Source: a virus
Virus record (IMG/VR): IMGVR_UViG_3300034198_009163
Span: 1 to 26,532 of that record
Direction: 5' to 3' (one strand)
Length of the DNA stretch: 26,532 nt
Each line of letters starts with the position of its first letter. The stretch's first letter is position 1. This document shows, piece by piece, positions 17,416 to 24,610 of this stretch. The notes under the pieces were generated by a model. The model was given only the letters and a program-made list of their open reading frames with translations, had not been told where the DNA came from and ran no database searches. The position numbers and the translations under genes were made by a program.

Positions 17416-18981
17416 ATGCCATATCAAATAGACCGATATAACGGAACACCGCTAGTAACCGTAGATGACGGTACAATTAGCAATGAAAAAACAACACTTA
17501 AACTAGTAGGTAAAAACTACGCAGGTTACGGTGAAATACAGAACGAAAACTTTGTTTTCTTAATGGAGAACTTTGCTAATGCTGCTCCTCCGGCTAATTA
17601 TCTAAGTGGTCAGATATGGTTTGACAGTTTTAACAGAAAGTTAAAATTTAATGATGGTAATCAGTGGAGAACAACCGGTGGTGCTGAAATTGGGCCAACT
17701 CCGCCTACTGGTTTAACAACTGGTGATTTTTGGTGGAATACAACATCAAAGCAGTTATATCAATACGACGGTATTAGTGAATTCATACTTATTGGTCCGC
17801 AGGCTGTTCCAGGTGCTGGACAAACAATTCTTGAATCTGTAAGCGTTATTGATACTGATGGAAATAGTCATGCTATTATTAAAGCTATTGTTGACGGTAC
17901 AACAATCTTTATTTTCAGTAAAGATACATTTACACTTGATAGTACTATTAATCCAATTACAGGATTTTCATATATTAAACAAGGTATTACACTTGTTAAT
18001 ACAAATACTAATGGTATTACATCAACGGCCGATCGCTTCTGGGGAACAGGTTCTGACTCAGATAGACTAGGTGGATTTTTAGCAGAAGCTTATGTATTCA
18101 GTTTAAACGCTGTTTTTGAAGGAACTGCTAGTTTCGATGATGCTGGTTATACTGTTGGTAACGACGGTGATCTTTCGGTATATATTCAAGGTGGAACAGT
18201 ACCTACAATTGAAAATACACAAACAAATAGAATTGTTTTTAAAGTAAAAGACGGTTTAGTTACAAAATCTACGGTTCAAGTACTTGGTAGTGCTGTTAAT
18301 CCAGGATTAAATTTAACATACGACTTAGGTGAATTAGCCAATCCAACATTTGGTGATCTTCGTTGGAGAAATATATATTGCGGTGCTATCTATGCTGACG
18401 ATTTTTATGGCGGAACATTTCACGGCGAAGTTGATGGTGTTGCTCAAAAAGCAGATACACTCAAGTATGCAAGAGCATCAACCACTGACAAATATCGTTC
18501 AGCAACAGACGAAGCAACAGCTAACTCAATTGTAGCTAGAGATGGATCAGGAAATTTTGCTGCTGGTATTATTGATGCTATATCAACTCGCGCACAATAC
18601 GCTGACTTGGCAGAAAGATATGAAGCAGATAAAGATTATGAGCCAGGAACAGTTGTAGTTTTTGGTGGAGAAAAAGAAATTACTGTAACAGAAGAGTTAA
18701 GTGATTATAGAGTAGCAGGTGTAGTATCAACTGCTCCAGCATATCTTATGAATGTTTCTGAAGAAACAGAATCTTTCTTACCGATAGCACTTAGAGGAAA
18801 AGTTCCAGTCAAAGTCGTTGGGCATGTTAAGAAAGGTGATATCTTAATAACTAGTGGAGTAGCAGGATATGCTGTATCTGCTGAAGATGGACGTCAAGTT
18901 TCTGCTGCTTCAATAGTTGCTAAATCGATTGAAGATAAGTTTACTGATGACCCAGGTGTTGTAATGGCAGTTATAGTTTAA
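17416..18981 (+). CDS. Tail-fibre-like protein with conserved C-terminal processing/chaperone-like domain (fibre paralogue 3)
   Basis: 521 residues; the ATG follows a good AGGAG site (17403-17407, spacing 8). Residues 1-128 are the shared domain (GYGEIQNENFVFLMENF, GQIWFDSFNRKLKF near 68, GDFWWNTTSKQLYQYDG). The middle (about 300-385) has GDLRWRNIYCGAIYADDFYG and tandem DGVAQKAD / KYARAS / KYRSATD elements, typical of fibre bodies carrying a terminal processing domain. Residues about 392-521 begin QYADLAERYEADKDYEPGTV and contain YRVAGVVSTAPAYLMN and KGDILITSGVAG. I recall this C-terminus from many marine T4-like fibre proteins; it may be related to Peptidase_G2-type autoprocessing or intramolecular chaperone domains, but I cannot confirm cleavage residues by eye. 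Confidence 0.82.
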   Translation: MPYQIDRYNGTPLVTVDDGTISNEKTTLKLVGKNYAGYGEIQNENFVFLMENFANAAPPANYLSGQIWFDSFNRKLKFNDGNQWRTTGGAEIGPTPPTGLTTGDFWWNTTSKQLYQYDGISEFILIGPQAVPGAGQTILESVSVIDTDGNSHAIIKAIVDGTTIFIFSKDTFTLDSTINPITGFSYIKQGITLVNTNTNGITSTADRFWGTGSDSDRLGGFLAEAYVFSLNAVFEGTASFDDAGYTVGNDGDLSVYIQGGTVPTIENTQTNRIVFKVKDGLVTKSTVQVLGSAVNPGLNLTYDLGELANPTFGDLRWRNIYCGAIYADDFYGGTFHGEVDGVAQKADTLKYARASTTDKYRSATDEATANSIVARDGSGNFAAGIIDAISTRAQYADLAERYEADKDYEPGTVVVFGGEKEITVTEELSDYRVAGVVSTAPAYLMNVSEETESFLPIALRGKVPVKVVGHVKKGDILITSGVAGYAVSAEDGRQVSAASIVAKSIEDKFTDDPGVVMAVIV

Positions 18982-18992
18982 GGGGAAATAAT

Positions 18993-19988
18993 ATGCCAGT
19001 ACAAGGCGCACTTATTAGGGCAGTAGACTATAATAACTTACAATCACTTTCAACCAAATCGATTTCTAGAATATTAGGAGATAGAAAACCCGAATATCCT
19101 GGTGACACAACTAGAGGTACATACGGATACGGACAATTACTTTTAAGTAGTTTAGTTAGTGTTGGTAGTATATCTGATGATATTCATTTTGCTAAATTAA
19201 AATCTGATCTTTTAAAAATAGCCACACATTGTGGAGTTGAAACAAATCCATTAATTAGTACTTTACCTACGGTCTCAATGGGAGATATTATAGATAATTC
19301 TCATTTAGAGCAAGTAGAAGCAGCATTAGAATTATTAGTAAGTAACCGATTCGAAGTAGCCGTAGGTCAATATAGTGACGAAGCACTAAAAGATACTTTA
19401 GGAAATTCAATAAACAGTGTTAGAACTACATCTTGGGGTAACGATCTTGTTTATGCAGAATCTACAGTAAGACATTCTTTTACAGTAGATTTTGGTACTG
19501 CTGATAGAGCAAGATATTTTTTCAACGCCGGAGGTGAACTTAGGTTTACAGCATCTAGAACAGGTGGAGTTGGTTCTTTCCAAGATCAAGCATGGACACA
19601 AATGTTAAATGCAATAGGAACTGTTAGATTTAGACACAATCAAACATATGGATCTTCCGGAACAGGTAGTTCGATAGGATATTATCAACTAACAACTACA
19701 CCACAGACAGTATTTACAAAAAATGCTGGCGGTGTATACGTATATGCTACTCAGTATCTTCCTAATGATTATACTATAGTAATGTCATGTAACGCTGCTG
19801 ATAACACTACAGGTGAAGCTAGATACCTTTACGTAACAGTGTATTTTAATGATGATCATACTGCGTTCCCTGGCAACGATGTGGTTACTGGAACATTAAC
19901 TAGTAATATTGCTATACGTAGAGCTACTGGACCAAATGTTGAAGTTGTCGCTCCTACAGCAACTAACACAGTTCTTTTAAGCACTTAA
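18993..19988 (+). CDS. Virion-like protein, 331 residues, first of an adjacent paralogous pair
   Basis: The ATG is 11 nt after the previous stop, with AGGGGA at 18981-18986 as ribosome-binding site. It is paralogous to the next gene: both start with an [AV]-x-DYNN element, carry an IATH motif, then NRFEVAVGQYSDE, then HSFTVDFG...ARYFFNAGGELRF, and end with a beta-rich stretch containing NDYTIVM and a YFNDDHT element. No known enzymatic motif, signal peptide or membrane segment. Family resemblance to structural proteins of marine T4-like phages is from memory. Position directly after the fibre genes and before the promoter at 20958 supports a virion or tail-surface role, but no specific function can be given. 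Confidence 0.82.
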   Translation: MPVQGALIRAVDYNNLQSLSTKSISRILGDRKPEYPGDTTRGTYGYGQLLLSSLVSVGSISDDIHFAKLKSDLLKIATHCGVETNPLISTLPTVSMGDIIDNSHLEQVEAALELLVSNRFEVAVGQYSDEALKDTLGNSINSVRTTSWGNDLVYAESTVRHSFTVDFGTADRARYFFNAGGELRFTASRTGGVGSFQDQAWTQMLNAIGTVRFRHNQTYGSSGTGSSIGYYQLTTTPQTVFTKNAGGVYVYATQYLPNDYTIVMSCNAADNTTGEARYLYVTVYFNDDHTAFPGNDVVTGTLTSNIAIRRATGPNVEVVAPTATNTVLLST

Positions 19989-19989
19989 C

Positions 19990-20008
19990 TTTATCATTTA
20001 TTGATAAA
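19990..20008 (+). other. Small AT-rich inverted repeat in the intergenic gap
   Basis: TTTATCA (19990-19996), a 5-nt loop and TGATAAA (20002-20008) form a 7-bp hairpin with a single G-C pair. It sits in the 43-nt gap between the two paralogous genes, upstream of the AAAGGA ribosome-binding site at 20018-20023. It has no run of T after it and is too weak to call a terminator; it may be chance or an mRNA end/stability element. Confidence 0.25.
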
Positions 20009-20031
20009 TTAATATATAAAGGAATATAATA

Positions 20032-20949
20032 ATGACCGTAGGAGCAGGTAATAAAGTTTCCGCAGCAGATTATAATAATGTTCGTAATACTTTTCTAAAT
20101 ATTCTTGGTACAGGTAGCGGAAATGCAGGATACGGACAAACTCCCAATTCTTCAGCTGTAGGATCTGGTGTAAAAGTCAAAGAATCTGACTGGGATAAAT
20201 TGCGTCGTGACATACAAAGAATAGCTACACATCAAGGAACAAGTATTATTGCTTTACCGGATGTTCCTTTAGGTGGTAAAATAACATCTGCCCCTCTTGT
20301 AACGTATTCAACTGTATATACAACATTATTCAATAATAGATTTAACATAGCAGTAGGACAATATTCAGATGAATTAATGACAGAATCAACTAGAACAGCA
20401 GGATGGAATGGAACGATCAGTCATTATTTTAATATAAATTTTGGATCTTATGATAATGCTAGATATTTTTTTAATTCAGGTGGCAACATAAGAATACGTC
20501 CAACATATACAAAAGATTCAGCAACTACTCTTAATAACGATTGGGAATCGCTAATTAGCGGAGTTCCGACTTTGGTTTTTAATTATCAACAAACATCATC
20601 AAATGCTGTAGGTGGAACACAGTTAAGTCCTATTGGATTTTACAGTCTTCCTACAGGTGCTACACAGATTTACACTAGAACTGGCGGACTAATATCTGGC
20701 GCAGCTACGTATGCTGTAAATGATTACACTGTTAGAGTGTATGGTAATGCTGCGTCACCGTCTATAATTTATTTTGAATGTGAATTTAAAGATGATAAAA
20801 CTAGACCGGATCCTTTATGGCCACAAGGTGACGAAAATGTTACAGGTACCGTAAGAAATACAGTTAGAATGTTCCGTCCAACAGAAACATCTACGGGTGA
20901 TAGTGTTGTAATACCTGTCCCGTCAACTTCAGTTACTGCAAATCTATAA
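20032..20949 (+). CDS. Virion-like protein, 305 residues, second of the paralogous pair
   Basis: The ATG has AAAGGA at 20018-20023, 8 nt upstream. It shares the core of the preceding protein in the same order: SAADYNNVRN, IQRIATHQG, NRFNIAVGQYSDE, HYFNINFG...ARYFFNSGGNIRI, IGFYSLPTG, NDYTVRVYGN and ECEFKDDKT. The RYFFN-[AS]-GG motif is identical in both. The two are diverged well beyond a recent duplication. Beta-rich, no signal peptide, no catalytic signature. It is the last gene before the sigma70-type promoter at 20958, so it probably closes the late structural block. The virion role is inferred from position and pairing. Confidence 0.82.
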   Translation: MTVGAGNKVSAADYNNVRNTFLNILGTGSGNAGYGQTPNSSAVGSGVKVKESDWDKLRRDIQRIATHQGTSIIALPDVPLGGKITSAPLVTYSTVYTTLFNNRFNIAVGQYSDELMTESTRTAGWNGTISHYFNINFGSYDNARYFFNSGGNIRIRPTYTKDSATTLNNDWESLISGVPTLVFNYQQTSSNAVGGTQLSPIGFYSLPTGATQIYTRTGGLISGAATYAVNDYTVRVYGNAASPSIIYFECEFKDDKTRPDPLWPQGDENVTGTVRNTVRMFRPTETSTGDSVVIPVPSTSVTANL

Positions 20950-20957
20950 CCAAAATA

Positions 20958-20986
20958 TTGACTTTTCCTTGACAAATATCTATAAT
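20958..20986 (+). promoter_or_regulatory. Near-consensus sigma70 promoter with a doubled TTGAC element
   Basis: TTGACT (20958-20963), exactly 17 nt, then TATAAT (20981-20986): a perfect -10, five of six at -35 and optimal spacing. A second TTGACA lies at 20969-20974, 11 bp downstream of the first, so TTGAC is directly repeated about one helical turn apart. The site is in the 59-nt gap before the ATG at 21009, where a strong GAGGAG ribosome-binding site (20996-21001, spacing 7) also lies. It probably drives the glycosyltransferase-like operon using host RNA polymerase. Confidence 0.75.
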
Positions 20987-21008
20987 TAAGTAGTCGAGGA
21001 GAATCCAA

Positions 21009-21362
21009 ATGGACGAACGTCTTAGAAAAGCATTAGATGTTGCCAATCTCATGGTTACTTTTAATACTCAACGAGATTTGTTAAAACAAGAATTTAAAGA
21101 AGATTGTTTATATCACGAAAGTGGACATAGATTTACTGTTAATAGAGAATTAATTAATTTTTTATCAACTTTATCTACTTTGGGACATACAGAAGACATC
21201 GTTATTTTAGATGATTTTGAAAATCCTTTTATGATTGAAGACATAAAGGAGTTTTTAGACAAAATATTTACTCTATATATTGAAGCTACAAATTCTTATT
21301 ATCACAAATATATAGATTTAAAATCTAAGAGATCTATATCAAAATTAATGGATATCAAATGA
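21009..21362 (+). CDS. Small conserved helical protein, 117 residues, first gene of the downstream operon
   Basis: The ATG follows GAGGAG at 20996-21001, and the end overlaps the next gene by 4 nt (ATGA). The product is charged and helix-rich: RKALDVANLMVTFNTQRDLL, then a short strand-like HRFTVNRELINFL, an ILDDFENPFMIEDIKEFLDK segment and a C-terminal helix with YIEATNSYYHKYIDLK. I recall similar small proteins (a helical N-terminus, then PxMIED, then EATNxYY) as conserved hypotheticals of T4-like cyanophages. No membrane or enzymatic signature. As the promoter-proximal gene of a cassette rich in glycosyltransferase-like proteins it could be a regulatory or adaptor subunit, but nothing in the sequence shows this. 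Confidence 0.85.
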   Translation: MDERLRKALDVANLMVTFNTQRDLLKQEFKEDCLYHESGHRFTVNRELINFLSTLSTLGHTEDIVILDDFENPFMIEDIKEFLDKIFTLYIEATNSYYHKYIDLKSKRSISKLMDIK

Positions 21363-22231
21363 GTAAAGGTATACTATTTTTTGCTCAAAATAATAAACAG
21401 ATTGATTATAGCAAAATGGCATATATTTCTTCTCGATATGCTAAAAAGAATTTAGGTGTACCGATCAGTCTGGTAACTGATATAGGAACTAAACGATGGA
21501 TTGATTCTAATAAAGTTTCAATTGATTGTTATGATCAGATTATCTTAACAGATGATACAATTGTTCAAGTAGAGCAATCTAGAAGATATTATGACGGATC
21601 AATAGATTTTAAAAAAGCAGACTTCAAAAATGGTCATCGTGCCTGGGCATATGAGTTCAGTCCTTATGATCAAACTTTAGTAATTGATGTAGATTTGTTA
21701 ATCGTAAATGACAGACTTAATAATATATGGGATTCTGACAGTGATTTTATGATTAATAAACATTCTTATGATGTTGCTAATAGAAAATTAGAAGAATTTA
21801 ATCGTATTAGTGATCATGGGATTGATTTCTTTTGGGCAACTTCTTTTTATTTTAAAAAAACAGAGTATACTAAGGCATTTTTTGAACTATGTCAACATAT
21901 TGTAGAAAATTATGATTATTATCGATTTATATATAGGATTTTTGGTCCTTTAATGCGTAACGATTATGTGTTCAGTATAGCAATACATATGATGGGAGGA
22001 TTTAGCAATAAAATGAATCCACCGTCTCTCCCCTGTGAGATCTATTATACTTTAGATAGAGACGAATTAATAAGAGTTGATAGTGATAAACAGTTTTTAT
22101 TTCTAATACAGAAGCAAGGACACTTGGGAGAGTATACGTACGCACGTACTTCAAATCAAAATATTCATATAATGAATAAATTTAGCATTAATAGGCTTGA
22201 AAAGGAATTATTGGAGGCACTTGATGTCTAA
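21359..22231 (+). CDS. Putative glycosyltransferase, GT8-like fold (pair A, copy 1)
   Basis: 290 residues; starts in an ATGA overlap, with no clear ribosome-binding site of its own, so translation is probably coupled. The N-terminus GILFFAQNNKQIDYSKMA plus a PISLVTDI strand, then a Tyr-rich acceptor-type region and LVIDVDLLIVND with a DVD motif at residues 110-112, is the layout of nucleotide-sugar transferases with a metal-binding DxD. A later FFWATSFYFKKTEYTKAFFE segment matches the FTYFKKT region of the next gene. Copy 2 shares the start, the DxD position and this block, so the two are diverged tandem paralogues. It is expected to act in the host cytosol. Acceptor and sugar are unknown; the glycosyltransferase call is from fold-level motif pattern, not strong family identity. 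Confidence 0.7.
   Translation: MSKGILFFAQNNKQIDYSKMAYISSRYAKKNLGVPISLVTDIGTKRWIDSNKVSIDCYDQIILTDDTIVQVEQSRRYYDGSIDFKKADFKNGHRAWAYEFSPYDQTLVIDVDLLIVNDRLNNIWDSDSDFMINKHSYDVANRKLEEFNRISDHGIDFFWATSFYFKKTEYTKAFFELCQHIVENYDYYRFIYRIFGPLMRNDYVFSIAIHMMGGFSNKMNPPSLPCEIYYTLDRDELIRVDSDKQFLFLIQKQGHLGEYTYARTSNQNIHIMNKFSINRLEKELLEALDV
22213..22217 (+). promoter_or_regulatory. Ribosome-binding site that fixes the start at 22224
   Basis: GGAGG lies 6 nt upstream of the ATG at 22224. The in-frame ATG at 22197 would place this strong site inside the gene and add nine residues (MKRNYWRHL) absent from the paralogue, whose protein begins MSKGILFFAQNN against MSKGYVILAQNN here. Confidence 0.75.
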
Positions 22232-23081
22232 AGGATATGTAATACTTGCTCAAAATAATTCAAAAGATGACTACGTCTCTATGGCTTCAGCATGTGCTTT
22301 TTCGATCAAAGCAACGCAATCAAGAGTAAACAATGTAACACTTATTACCGATGTTGTTGATGCAGTTCCGTATCATTATCGTGAAGCATTTGATCAAATA
22401 TTGCCTATTGAATGGTTCGATGATGCTTATAAATCTGAATGGAAAGTTGAAAATCGTTGGAAACTTTATCACCAAACACCTTATGAAGAGACAGTAATTC
22501 TTGATTCCGATATGCTATTCCTCTCTGATGTAAGTCATTGGTGGGATTATATGGAAAAGAACTTTGATTTGCTTATAACAGATAAAGTTTTTACATATAG
22601 AAATGAATTAATAAAAGATTCTTATTATAGAAAAATATTTAAAGATAATAATCTTCCTAACTGTTATAGTGCTTTTACTTATTTTAAAAAAACGGACTTA
22701 GCAAAAGAGTTTTGGTCTTTAATCGAGTTAATTGTAAAAAATTGGAAAGAATTTTTTCAAGTATTTTTGCCAGAATCTCGTCCAAAGCATCTTAGTATCG
22801 ATGTTGCCTTTGCCTTAGCTGTTAAAATAATGGGAATAGAAGATCAAATATTTTCTAGTTTCGATTATCCTACTTTTACTCATATGAAAAGTAGAGATCA
22901 GGGGTGGAGAGAATATTCTGATAATTGGATGGATCATGCTGGATCATATATGAATGACAAATGTCAATTAAAGATAGGAAATTATCAACAAACTGGAATA
23001 TTTCATTATACAGAAAAGAGTTTCTTTAATGAAGGTATAATTCCAAATTATAGAAAAATTTTAGGAATGAATAATGACTAA
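22224..23081 (+). CDS. Putative glycosyltransferase, GT8-like fold (pair A, copy 2)
   Basis: 285 residues from the ATG at 22224, chosen because GGAGG is 6 nt upstream and because the resulting N-terminus MSKGYVILAQNN matches its paralogue. Order of motifs: N-terminal AQNNSKDDYVSMASACAFSI, the strand NNVTLITDV, a WRLYH-type helix (NRWKLYHQTPYEE), then VILDSDMLFLSDV with a DSD metal-site motif at residues 94-96, an FTYFKKTDLAKEFW segment and a C-terminal GIFHYTEKS. This order resembles GT8-type retaining transferases, where a late histidine helps bind metal; the H in FHYTEK is a candidate. It overlaps the upstream gene by 8 nt and the downstream gene by 8 nt. Substrate unknown. Confidence 0.75.
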   Translation: MSKGYVILAQNNSKDDYVSMASACAFSIKATQSRVNNVTLITDVVDAVPYHYREAFDQILPIEWFDDAYKSEWKVENRWKLYHQTPYEETVILDSDMLFLSDVSHWWDYMEKNFDLLITDKVFTYRNELIKDSYYRKIFKDNNLPNCYSAFTYFKKTDLAKEFWSLIELIVKNWKEFFQVFLPESRPKHLSIDVAFALAVKIMGIEDQIFSSFDYPTFTHMKSRDQGWREYSDNWMDHAGSYMNDKCQLKIGNYQQTGIFHYTEKSFFNEGIIPNYRKILGMNND

Positions 23082-23712
23082 AAAACAAGATCCTATATTT
23101 GAATATCTTCGTCAGCAAGAAGAATTAATAAAGAAAAAACCAACATTTTATGTTCATTACGACTCTGTAACTAGTTTAGGTGTAAACTTAAGAAATTACA
23201 TAGATACTACTGATCCTCTTCCTTATATTGAATTAACAAATGATGATTTTGATTTTACTGATCCTTCTTTTTCTATTAACAATTATAAAATAATAGTAAG
23301 TGAGAAGAAGTTAGAAAAAATAGAAGAACAAATTATTCCTATTTCAAAGATAGCAGATTTTATTTACGAAATTCCAAAAGTTGTAAGTGAAAAAAGATTA
23401 ACATACAAAGATCGTCCGTTTGATTTATTAATAGAACAAAATAATCCTTTAGGAGAATTTAGAATAAAATTATCAAAACCTTTAAGGGAGAAATTTGCTT
23501 TACAAGGAAAAAATAATCAATCAATGCATGTATACGTTACTGCTTTAAATGATCCAAATATTCTTTATAAAACATTAAAATTTACTTTTGGCGATTTAAT
23601 TCAACACGAATATTATACGCTACCTTTCGAAGATTTTAACGGAGATAATTCAAACGTCTATGCTTTGAAATATTTTCAAGAATACATACATGTGGATATA
23701 AGAAATGTCTGA
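23074..23712 (+). CDS. Hypothetical protein, 212 residues, embedded in the glycosyltransferase cassette
   Basis: I do not recognise this family. The ATG overlaps the previous gene by 8 nt, with AGGA at 23063-23066 as ribosome-binding site, and the end overlaps the next start by 8 nt. The protein opens with a Lys/Glu-rich helix (FEYLRQQEELIKKKP) followed by a beta-rich stretch with VHYDSVTSLGVNLRNYIDTT and a SEKKLEKIEEQIIPISK helix; the C-terminal half has the strand pattern FRIKLSKPLREKFAL and HVYVTALNDPNILYKTLKF. No DxD, signal peptide or membrane segment. Position between two glycosyltransferase-like pairs and tight coupling suggest a partner or accessory protein of the cassette, but this is only contextual. 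Confidence 0.75.
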   Translation: MTKKQDPIFEYLRQQEELIKKKPTFYVHYDSVTSLGVNLRNYIDTTDPLPYIELTNDDFDFTDPSFSINNYKIIVSEKKLEKIEEQIIPISKIADFIYEIPKVVSEKRLTYKDRPFDLLIEQNNPLGEFRIKLSKPLREKFALQGKNNQSMHVYVTALNDPNILYKTLKFTFGDLIQHEYYTLPFEDFNGDNSNVYALKYFQEYIHVDIRNV

Positions 23713-24604
23713 AAAATTACAACTTCATGAAATAGATACAATTTTTATAAGTTACGATGAGCCTAATGCCGATAAACATTATGCAGAATTAACAAATATA
23801 ATACCGTGGGCTAAACGAGTTCATGGAGTTCACGGGAGCGATGCTGCTCATAAGGCTGCTGCTAATTTAAGTGAAACAGAAAGATTCATTACAGTTGACG
23901 CAGATAATATAGTTGATCCAGAATTTTATTCCCAAGAAATTGAGATAGATGATACAAATAAAGATTTTGTATTTTCTTGGTCAGGTAAAAATGCTGTAAA
24001 TGGACTTATATACGGAAATGGTGGATTGAAGTGTTGGACAAGAGATTTTGTTCTTAATATGAAAACACACGAAAACGCAGAAACAGATGATCCTGAAAAA
24101 GTTTTAGAATTTTGTTTTGATCCAAAATACTATCAATTTAATGAATGTTTTTCAACAAGCTATATCAATGGGTCTCCTTTTCAAGCCTGGAGAGCAGGTT
24201 TTCGTGAAGGTGTTAAAATGAGTCTTAACAGAGGAAAGAAAACAGACGAAGTAAAAAATGTATGGTGGCAAAATTATCAACGTATGTTAATATGGATGAG
24301 TGTTGGGGCTGATGTAAAGAATGGTATTTGGGCAATGTATGGTGCTCGTTTAGGATGTTATAAAACTAATTGTACAAAATGGGATCATATTAATGTAAGA
24401 GATTTTGAATATCTTACTAATTATTGGAAAGAAGAAATAGAACCTAAAGTTAATAATGAGAATATAAATGATATAGTTTTAAATCTTGGAGACTCTTTAA
24501 GATTAGAATTACAATTAGAGATAACAGAATTAGATCCAAAATCCTCAACATTCTTTAGGAAAGTGTACATGAATACACCTAGAATTATCGGAAGAAAACG
24601 CTAA
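23705..24604 (+). CDS. Putative DxD glycosyltransferase-like protein (pair B, copy 1)
   Basis: 299 residues, overlapping the previous gene by 8 nt. Motifs: IFISYDEPNADKHYAEL, WAKRVHGVHGSDAAHKAAA, RFITVDADNIVDPEF with DAD at residues 65-67, NAVNGLIYGNGGLKCW and PFQAWRAGFREGVKM. The next gene shares all five blocks in the same order (EPNAD, RIHGIKG, VVDGDA, NPVNDLIYGYGGVK, WRSAFRECVKL). The early DxD strand plus the GYGG loop is consistent with a nucleotide-sugar transferase fold. I recall this EPNAD/GYGG family from marine T4-like phages, usually without firm function. The C-terminal third contains a WWQNYQRMLIWMSVGADVKN segment and a possible helical tail. Acceptor unknown; glycosyltransferase function is inference. 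Confidence 0.7.
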   Translation: MSEKLQLHEIDTIFISYDEPNADKHYAELTNIIPWAKRVHGVHGSDAAHKAAANLSETERFITVDADNIVDPEFYSQEIEIDDTNKDFVFSWSGKNAVNGLIYGNGGLKCWTRDFVLNMKTHENAETDDPEKVLEFCFDPKYYQFNECFSTSYINGSPFQAWRAGFREGVKMSLNRGKKTDEVKNVWWQNYQRMLIWMSVGADVKNGIWAMYGARLGCYKTNCTKWDHINVRDFEYLTNYWKEEIEPKVNNENINDIVLNLGDSLRLELQLEITELDPKSSTFFRKVYMNTPRIIGRKR

Positions 24605-24610
24605 TTTACA

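Noticed and set aside
19990-20008. AT-rich hairpin as a transcription terminator
   Set aside because: Stem has only one G-C pair and no following T run, and the next gene begins 24 nt later with its own ribosome-binding site; kept only as a weak inverted repeat.
20969-20986. TTGACA at 20969 as the actual -35 element
   Set aside because: Only 6 nt separate it from TATAAT, too close for a sigma70 promoter; the TTGACT at 20958 has the exact 17-nt spacing. The second copy is reported as a direct repeat instead.
22197-22223. Upstream ATG at 22197 for the second pair-A transferase
   Set aside because: A strong GGAGG lies 6 nt before the ATG at 22224, and the shorter protein's N-terminus matches its paralogue; the longer start would add a nine-residue extension and a 35-nt overlap.
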